27,797 nucleotides of DNA from DATCDE01 sp038252405. Its GTDB lineage: Bacteria > Actinomycetota > Actinomycetes > Prado026. The position numbers and the translations under genes were made by a program. This document shows positions 23,382 through 27,797 of this stretch, in pieces (position 1 is the first letter of the stretch; each line of letters starts with the position of its first letter). Below the pieces are notes generated by a model, which saw only the letters and a list, made by a program, of their open reading frames with translations, did not search any database and was not told the origin of the DNA. Where the stretch lies: the NCBI GenBank assembly GCA_038252405.1, contig JBBSAJ010000033.1, positions 1 through 27,797 of the forward strand, written 5' to 3'.

Positions 23382-24572
23382 GTGGCAGCACCGCAGAACT
23401 ACATCGCCGTGATCAAGGTCGTCGGGATCGGTGGTGGCGGCGTCAACGCCGTCAACCGGATGATCGAGGTCGGCCTCAAGGGCGTCGAGTTCATCGCGAT
23501 CAACACCGACGCGCAGGCGCTGCTGATGAGCGACGCCGACGTCAAGCTCGACATCGGCCGCGAGCTGACCCGCGGGCTCGGCGCCGGGGCCGACCCGGAG
23601 GTCGGCGCCAAGGCGGCGCTGGACCACGCCGAGGAGATCGAGGAGGTCCTCAAGGGGGCCGACATGGTCTTCGTCACCGCCGGCGAGGGCGGTGGCACCG
23701 GCACCGGCGGCGCCCCCGTGGTGGCCAAGATCGCCCGCTCCATCGGCGCCCTGACCGTCGGCGTGGTGACCCGGCCGTTCAGCTTCGAGGGCCGCCGGCG
23801 CGCCCAGCAGGCCGAGACCGGCATCGAGGACCTGCGCGACGAGGTCGACACCCTCATCGTCATCCCCAACGACCGGCTGCTGTCGATCTCCGACCGCGGC
23901 GTGAGCGCGCTCGACGCGTTCCGCTCGGCCGACCAGGTGCTGCTGTCCGGCGTCCAGGGCATCACCGACCTGATCACCACAGCCGGCCTGATCAACCTCG
24001 ACTTCGCCGACGTCAAGTCGGTCATGTCCGGCGCCGGCTCGGCGCTCATGGGCATCGGCTCGGCCCGGGGCGAGGAGCGCGCGGCGCAGGCGGCCCGGAT
24101 GGCCGTGTCCAGCCCGCTGCTCGAGGCCTCCATCGACGGCGCCCGCGGCGTGCTGCTGTCCATCTCGGGCGGTTCGGACCTCGGGCTGTTCGAGATCAAC
24201 GAGGCGGCCCGGCTGGTGTCCGAGTCCGCCCATCCGGACGCCAACATCATCTTCGGTGCGGTCATCGACGACGCCCTCGGTGACGAGGTGCGGGTCACGG
24301 TCATCGCGGCCGGCTTCGACGGGGGGGCCCCCCGGCCGGCCGTGGTGCCGACCCCGGCCGCAGCGGCGACCGCGACAGCGGCTCCGTCGGCTCCGGTCGA
24401 GGCCGTGGCCGCCGCGGAGTCCCCGCGTGCGGTCCCGGCCGCGAGCGCCGAGCCGGGCGAGGACGAGATCGTGCTCCCGACCGAGCGCAAGCCGCGGCGC
24501 ACCATCGTCTTCGACGACGCGGTGGCGGCCGCCGCCGACGACGACCTCGACGTACCGGACTTCCTCAAGTAG
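23382..24572 (+). CDS. ftsZ: Cell division protein FtsZ
   Basis: The 396-residue tubulin-like GTPase forms the division ring. The N-terminal VVGIGGGGVNAVNRMIE, the GTP-binding GEGGGTGTGG at residues 101-110, and the T7 loop NLDFADV (N205, D207, D210) are intact. The polymerising core ends near residue 315. It is followed by an Ala/Pro-rich linker of about 60 residues and the conserved C-terminal peptide ending DLDVPDFLK, which binds SepF and FtsW in actinobacteria. The GTG start is supported by GAAGGG 7 nt upstream. No ftsA is present, as usual in this phylum, and sepF downstream is the expected membrane tether. pgeF starts 9 nt after its stop. Confidence 0.98.
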   Translation: MAAPQNYIAVIKVVGIGGGGVNAVNRMIEVGLKGVEFIAINTDAQALLMSDADVKLDIGRELTRGLGAGADPEVGAKAALDHAEEIEEVLKGADMVFVTAGEGGGTGTGGAPVVAKIARSIGALTVGVVTRPFSFEGRRRAQQAETGIEDLRDEVDTLIVIPNDRLLSISDRGVSALDAFRSADQVLLSGVQGITDLITTAGLINLDFADVKSVMSGAGSALMGIGSARGEERAAQAARMAVSSPLLEASIDGARGVLLSISGGSDLGLFEINEAARLVSESAHPDANIIFGAVIDDALGDEVRVTVIAAGFDGGAPRPAVVPTPAAAATATAAPSAPVEAVAAAESPRAVPAASAEPGEDEIVLPTERKPRRTIVFDDAVAAAADDDLDVPDFLK

Positions 24573-24581
24573 ACCGCGGCG

Positions 24582-25301
24582 ATGTTCGCCTGGCGGGAGA
24601 CCGTCGGCGAGGTGGGGTTCGCGGTCACCGACCGCGCGGGCGGCGCCGGCGCGCCGCCGTACGACGCGCTCAACCTGGCCGGCCACGTGGGAGACGACCC
24701 CTCCGTGGTGGCCCGGAACCGGGCGCTGGTGGCCGGCGCGCTGGGGGTGGCCCCGGACCGGCTGGTGACCGCGGACCAGGTGCACGGGCGCGACGTCGTC
24801 GTGGTCGACGGCCCGCTCGACGGACCCCCGCCGACCGCCGACGCCCTGGTGACCCGCACCCCGGGCCTGGTGCTCGCCGCGCTGGTGGCCGACTGCACGC
24901 CGGTGCTGCTCGCCGACCCCGAGGCGGGCGTGGTCGGGGTGGCCCACGCGGGGCGGCCGGGGCTGGTCGCCGGCATCGTCCCCGCGGTGCTGGACGTGAT
25001 GCGCGCGCAGGGCGCCCGGCGGCTGGTGGCTCGGGTCGGCCCGTCGGTCTGCGGCCGCTGCTACGAGGTGCCCGCGGCGATGCGCGACGAGGTGGCCGGC
25101 GTCGTGCCCGAGGCCCGGGCCCGCAGCTGGACCGGCACCCCAGCACTCGACGTGGCCGCCGCCGTGGTCGCCCAGCTCGCCGACGAGGTGGCCGAGCTGC
25201 AGTGGCTCCACGGGTGCACCCGCGAGGACGACCGGTGGTTCTCCTACCGTCGGGCCCGCACCACGGGGCGCTTCGCCGGACTGGCCTGGCTGGCGCCGTG
25301 A
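24582..25301 (+). CDS. pgeF: Peptidoglycan editing factor PgeF / YfiH (DUF152, laccase-domain) family protein
   Basis: The 239-residue protein belongs to the YfiH/DUF152 family. Members have been described as purine nucleoside phosphorylase/adenosine deaminase-type or multicopper-like enzymes and, in E. coli, as a factor that prevents wrong amino acids in peptidoglycan stems. The metal-site residues are visible: His in ADQVHGRDV, Cys in VADCTPVLLAD and His in VGVAHAGRPG. SVCGRCYEVP and WFSYRRARTTGRFAG near the end are also family-typical. The gene lies 9 nt after ftsZ and overlaps yggS by 4 nt (GTGA). Position next to the mur genes favours the wall-editing role, but the exact reaction is not settled from sequence. 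Confidence 0.92.
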   Translation: MFAWRETVGEVGFAVTDRAGGAGAPPYDALNLAGHVGDDPSVVARNRALVAGALGVAPDRLVTADQVHGRDVVVVDGPLDGPPPTADALVTRTPGLVLAALVADCTPVLLADPEAGVVGVAHAGRPGLVAGIVPAVLDVMRAQGARRLVARVGPSVCGRCYEVPAAMRDEVAGVVPEARARSWTGTPALDVAAAVVAQLADEVAELQWLHGCTREDDRWFSYRRARTTGRFAGLAWLAP

Positions 25302-25993
25302 GTGACCGCAGGGCCGAGCTCGCGGCCAACCTCGCCGAGGTGCACGCCCGGATCGACGCGGCCTGCCGGTCGGCCGGCCGGGACCCGGCCGAGGTGACGC
25401 TCGTCGTGGTGACCAAGACCTGGCCGGCGGACGACGTCCGGCTGCTGTCCGGCCTCGGCGTCCGGGACGTGGGGGAGAACCGGGACCAGGAGGCGGCGCC
25501 CAAGGCCGCGGCCTGCGCCGGGCTCGGCCTGCGCTGGCACTTCGTCGGTCAGCTGCAGTCCAACAAGGCCAAGTCGGTGGTCCGCTACGCCGACGTCGTC
25601 CACTCGGTGGACCGGTCGCACCTCGTCCAGGCCCTGGCCACCGCGGCCGAGTCGGCCGGGCGGCGGGTCGGCTGCCTGGCGCAGGTGCGGCTGGAACCGG
25701 TCGAGGGCCGCGGCGGTGCCGCACCCGAGGACGTGCTCGCGCTGGCCGACCGGATCGTCGGGGCAGCGGCGCTCGACCTGCTCGGGGTGATGGCCGTGGC
25801 CCCGCTGGGGGAGCCGCCCGAGCGCGCCTTCGCCCGGCTGGCCGAGGTGGCCGCGGCTGTCCGCCGGGAGCACCCGGGCGCGACCTGGGTCTCCGCCGGC
25901 ATGAGCGGCGATCTGGAGGCGGCCGTCGCGGCCGGGGCGACACACGTGCGTGTCGGCACCGCGGTGCTCGGACGGCGTCCGTCGCTCGGGTAA
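25298..25993 (+). CDS. PLP homeostasis protein, YggS/PROSC family
   Basis: The 231-residue pyridoxal-phosphate-binding TIM-barrel protein has the PLP lysine at about K40 in LVVVTKTWP. Family segments are DVGENRDQEA, WHFVGQLQSNKAKSVV, VHSVDRSHLVQAL, LLGVMAVAP and WVSAGMSGDLEAAVAAGATHVRVGTAVLG. Members keep PLP supply and amino-acid balance in order and have no proven catalytic reaction. In Gram-positive bacteria the gene commonly sits between ftsZ and sepF, as here. The GTG start overlaps the pgeF stop. 50 bp separate it from sepF. Confidence 0.94.
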   Translation: MSDRRAELAANLAEVHARIDAACRSAGRDPAEVTLVVVTKTWPADDVRLLSGLGVRDVGENRDQEAAPKAAACAGLGLRWHFVGQLQSNKAKSVVRYADVVHSVDRSHLVQALATAAESAGRRVGCLAQVRLEPVEGRGGAAPEDVLALADRIVGAAALDLLGVMAVAPLGEPPERAFARLAEVAAAVRREHPGATWVSAGMSGDLEAAVAAGATHVRVGTAVLGRRPSLG

Positions 25994-25996
25994 CGT
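25991..25996 (+). promoter_or_regulatory. Weak candidate -10 element for sepF
   Basis: TAACGT fits the TA-N3-T actinobacterial -10 pattern and lies 48 bp before the sepF ATG, overlapping the yggS stop. No convincing -35 is seen 16-18 bp upstream. Reported as a possibility only, because the 50-bp yggS-sepF gap could allow separate expression of sepF. Confidence 0.22.
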
Positions 25997-26043
25997 CGCC
26001 CTCGACGGTCGCCCGCCGTCCGGAACGAAAGGGACCCTGAGCC

Positions 26044-26568
26044 ATGGCCAGCGCTATGCGCAAGATGGCGGTCTACCTCGGTCTCGTCGAGGACGACGCC
26101 GAACGCTACGACGAGCACGGTGAGTACGACGAGTACGAGGAGTACCCCGAGTACGCCGCCTCGCGTCGCGAGGCTCCGGCCGAGCGAGAGACCACCCGCA
26201 CCCTGCAGCCGGTCCGGGACGAGAAGCTGCACGCCGCGCCGCCGGCCGCCCGGCCGTCGGCCCGCCCCCGCGAGGTGGCGACGGTCGACTCGTACAAGAT
26301 CACCACGCTGCACCCGCGCAACTACAACGACGCGCGCACCGTGGGCGAGTACTACCGCGACGGCACGCCGGTCATCATGAACCTGACCGACATGGAGGAC
26401 TCCGACGCCAAGCGGCTGGTCGACTTCGCGGCCGGGCTGGTGTTCGGGATGCACGGCACCATCGAGCGGGTCACCGCCAAGGTGTTCCTCCTGTCACCGG
26501 CGAACGTCGTGGTCACGGCCGAGGAGAAGGCCAGGCTCGCCGAGGGCGGGTTCTTCAACCAGAGCTGA
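26044..26568 (+). CDS. sepF: Cell division protein SepF
   Basis: The 174-residue FtsZ-membrane tether has an N-terminal amphipathic helix (MASAMRKMAVYLGLVEDD) that should insert into the membrane. An acidic, tyrosine-rich linker follows. The compact SepF core starts at about residue 78 (VATVDSYKITTLHPRNYNDA) and runs through VIMNLTDMEDSDAKRLVDFA and KVFLLSPANVVVTAEEK. In actinobacteria lacking FtsA, SepF anchors the Z ring by binding the FtsZ C-terminal peptide. GAAAGGGA at 26027-26034 is the likely ribosome-binding site. An internal ATG at 26056 would shorten the membrane helix and is less likely. The linker DNA holds a 9-bp tandem repeat. The stop overlaps the yggT ATG by one base. Confidence 0.96.
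   Translation: MASAMRKMAVYLGLVEDDAERYDEHGEYDEYEEYPEYAASRREAPAERETTRTLQPVRDEKLHAAPPAARPSARPREVATVDSYKITTLHPRNYNDARTVGEYYRDGTPVIMNLTDMEDSDAKRLVDFAAGLVFGMHGTIERVTAKVFLLSPANVVVTAEEKARLAEGGFFNQS
26122..26154 (+). repeat. Four in-frame GAGTAC repeats in the sepF linker
   Basis: GAGTAC begins at 26122, 26131, 26140 and 26149, a strict 9-bp period. It encodes four x-Glu-Tyr triplets within GEYDEYEEYPEY. This looks like small tandem expansion within the linker between the membrane helix and the SepF core. Confidence 0.85.
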
Positions 26569-26876
26569 TGAACTCCTCTCTCGTCGCGACCTCGGTCGTC
26601 GGCCAGACGATCTTCTACATCGGTTGGGCGTTCCTCGTCCTGCTGCTGGCCCGGCTGGTCTTCGAGTACGTGTTCCTGTTCGCCCGCGACTTCCACCCCT
26701 CCGGCGTGCTGCTGGTCGTGGTCGAGATCGTGTACACCATCACCGACCCCCCGGTGAAGCTGTTCCGCCGGTTCATCCCACCGCTGCGTATGGGCGGGGT
26801 TGCGCTGGACCTGTCGTTCATGGTTCTTATGCTGCTGGTGCTGATCCTTATCAACGTCGTCGCACCTTTGCTCTAG
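26568..26876 (+). CDS. YggT family membrane protein
   Basis: The 102-residue protein has an N-terminal hydrophobic stretch (about 10-39) and a C-terminal one (about 79-101). Between them is the YggT-type segment VEIVYTITDPPVKLFRRFIPPLRMG, which marks the family. YggT proteins are small integral membrane proteins commonly encoded next to sepF. In some bacteria they are linked to osmotic tolerance or to thylakoid and division phenotypes, but the mechanism is unknown. The ATG shares its A with the sepF stop (TGATG), so the two are probably translated together. wag31 begins 35 bp downstream. Confidence 0.93.
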   Translation: MNSSLVATSVVGQTIFYIGWAFLVLLLARLVFEYVFLFARDFHPSGVLLVVVEIVYTITDPPVKLFRRFIPPLRMGGVALDLSFMVLMLLVLILINVVAPLL

Positions 26877-26911
26877 GCTGCGGCTACTACCCGTGAGTAA
26901 GAGGTGACGTC

Positions 26912-27676
26912 ATGACGTTGACCCCCGAGGACGTGCGCAAGAAGGAGTTCAGCACCGTCCGGCTCCGCGAGGGCTACGAGATGGACGAGGTCGACGCGTT
27001 CCTCGACGAGGTCGAGGCCGAGCTGACCCGGCTGCTGCGCGAGAACGAGGACCTGCGAGCCCGGTTGTCCGCGGCGTCGTCGCGACCACCGGCCGTCGAG
27101 GGGGAACCGGCTGCCGAGGCAAAAGCGGCCCCCACGGGGCCCGCAGTCGCGGCTCCGGCCGCACCGGCTGCGGCACCGGCGGCTGCGGCCGCCGTCGCGG
27201 CCCCGGCCGCGGCCGCGCTGGCGCCGACCGACCAGGCGGTCCGGATCCTCGAGCTGGCCCAGCGCACCGCCGACGAGCACGTCTCGCAGGCCAAGGCCGA
27301 GGCGGACAAGCTGGTCGCTGCGGCGCGGACCGAGGCCCATCGGGTGACCACCGAGATGCAGCGCGAGCAGAGCGCGCTGCAGGGCCGGATCGACCAGCTC
27401 AAGGCGTTCGAGCGCGAGTACCGGACCCGGCTGCGGTCCTACCTGGAGGGCCAGCTGCGCGAGCTGGACAGCCACGGCTCGGCCGAGCCGCCGATCCCGC
27501 CGGCGATGGCGAGCGCGGCGGCTCCCGGCCATGCCGCGGCCCCGGCCACGCCGCCGGTCACGCCGGGTGGTCCGGGGGTCGCCCCGACCGCCGCAAGCCA
27601 GCAGCCGCCGCCGCGACCGGCCACGCCGTTCGCGCCGCCGACCGCCCCTCCGGTGCAGGCGCCCAGCGGCGACTGA
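26912..27676 (+). CDS. wag31: DivIVA/Wag31 polar growth and division-site protein
   Basis: The 254-residue protein has the conserved N-terminal DivIVA membrane-binding domain (LTPEDVRKKEFSTVRLREGY, then MDEVDAFLDEVEAELTRLL), beginning a coiled coil. An Ala/Pro linker at about 68-107 follows. A second coiled coil (IDQLKAFEREYRTRLRSYLE) and a long Pro/Ala-rich tail complete it. Wag31 marks negatively curved membrane and directs polar peptidoglycan synthesis in actinobacteria. The length is close to the mycobacterial protein as I recall it and shorter than streptomycete DivIVA. GAGGTG lies 6 nt upstream of the ATG. No promoter is clear in the 35-bp gap, so it may be read with yggT and sepF. Confidence 0.96.
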   Translation: MTLTPEDVRKKEFSTVRLREGYEMDEVDAFLDEVEAELTRLLRENEDLRARLSAASSRPPAVEGEPAAEAKAAPTGPAVAAPAAPAAAPAAAAAVAAPAAAALAPTDQAVRILELAQRTADEHVSQAKAEADKLVAAARTEAHRVTTEMQREQSALQGRIDQLKAFEREYRTRLRSYLEGQLRELDSHGSAEPPIPPAMASAAAPGHAAAPATPPVTPGGPGVAPTAASQQPPPRPATPFAPPTAPPVQAPSGD

Positions 27677-27725
27677 CCCTTCACCGCACGCAACGGCCGT
27701 GAGGGCCCGGCCCCGAGCGTCCGGG

Positions 27726-27750
27726 ACCCCGCCCACCCGGGCGACGGGGT
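27726..27750 (+). terminator. Possible hairpin downstream of wag31
   Basis: ACCCCG (27726-27731) pairs with CGGGGT (27745-27750). Inside, CCC (27732-27734) can pair with GGG (27739-27741), leaving a 3-nt bulge. It lies 49 bp after the wag31 stop, where a transcript end would be expected. There is no T-run, but this is common in very high-GC genomes. The remaining sequence to the window end shows no supported gene. Confidence 0.35.
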
Positions 27751-27797
27751 TGGAGGGGGCGCGCCGCGCAGCCCCGACGCTGACACGGGTCGCGGCA

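Noticed and set aside
23340..26063. 907-codon minus-strand open frame opposite ftsZ, pgeF and yggS
   Set aside because: Shadow of high-GC genes with intact family motifs on the plus strand; no recognisable domain.

Overview
The window is a very high-GC stretch that reads as the division and cell wall (dcw) locus of an actinobacterium (Actinomycetota), with the usual accessory genes on its left side. The evidence is the gene order mraZ-rsmH-ftsL-ftsI-murE-murF-mraY-murD-ftsW-murG-murC-ftsQ-ftsZ-pgeF-yggS-sepF-yggT-wag31. There is no ftsA or zipA, SepF and a DivIVA/Wag31 protein are present, GTG starts are common, and MurE carries the DNPR motif that goes with meso-diaminopimelate peptidoglycan. 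I cannot fix the genus from the sequence.

Left part (1-2773, + strand): the 3' end of an error-prone DNA polymerase III alpha subunit (dnaE2/imuC), a Y-family polymerase IV (dinB), and a small DUF3040 membrane protein with its own likely promoter. Middle part (2853-8976, - strand): a block read right to left as fetA-fetB (ABC exporter pair of the UPF0014/FetAB type), a MoxR-type AAA+ ATPase, a DUF58 protein and a membrane-anchored transglutaminase-like protein (TgpA type). The DUF3040 and TgpA genes converge on a 79-bp gap holding a 17-bp direct repeat.

The 327-bp divergent region 8977-9303 is the most structured non-coding DNA here. It holds two facing arrays of 11-bp repeats, each with three copies, flanked by a degenerate 22-bp direct repeat. 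Next to mraZ is a good promoter overlapped by TGG motifs spaced exactly 10 bp apart, the pattern expected of a MraZ autoregulatory operator.

Right part (9304-27676, + strand): the dcw genes. MraZ is followed by a 171-bp gap with a hairpin and by a small single-pass membrane protein that I do not recognise. From rsmH to ftsQ the genes are nearly all joined by 4-nt ATGA/GTGA overlaps, so they are probably translated as one coupled unit. This unit makes the enzymes from UDP-MurNAc to lipid II (MurC, D, E, F, MraY, MurG) together with the divisome synthase FtsW-FtsI and its FtsL/FtsQ partners. FtsZ has its own leader with promoter elements and a perfect 8-bp inverted repeat around an AT-rich core. 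After it come pgeF, yggS, sepF (FtsZ membrane tether), yggT and wag31 (polar growth).

Most of the window is conserved, well-known biology. The points I would look at again are the repeat-rich region upstream of mraZ, the small membrane protein between mraZ and rsmH, the fetAB pair between the MoxR block and mraZ, and the ftsZ leader.
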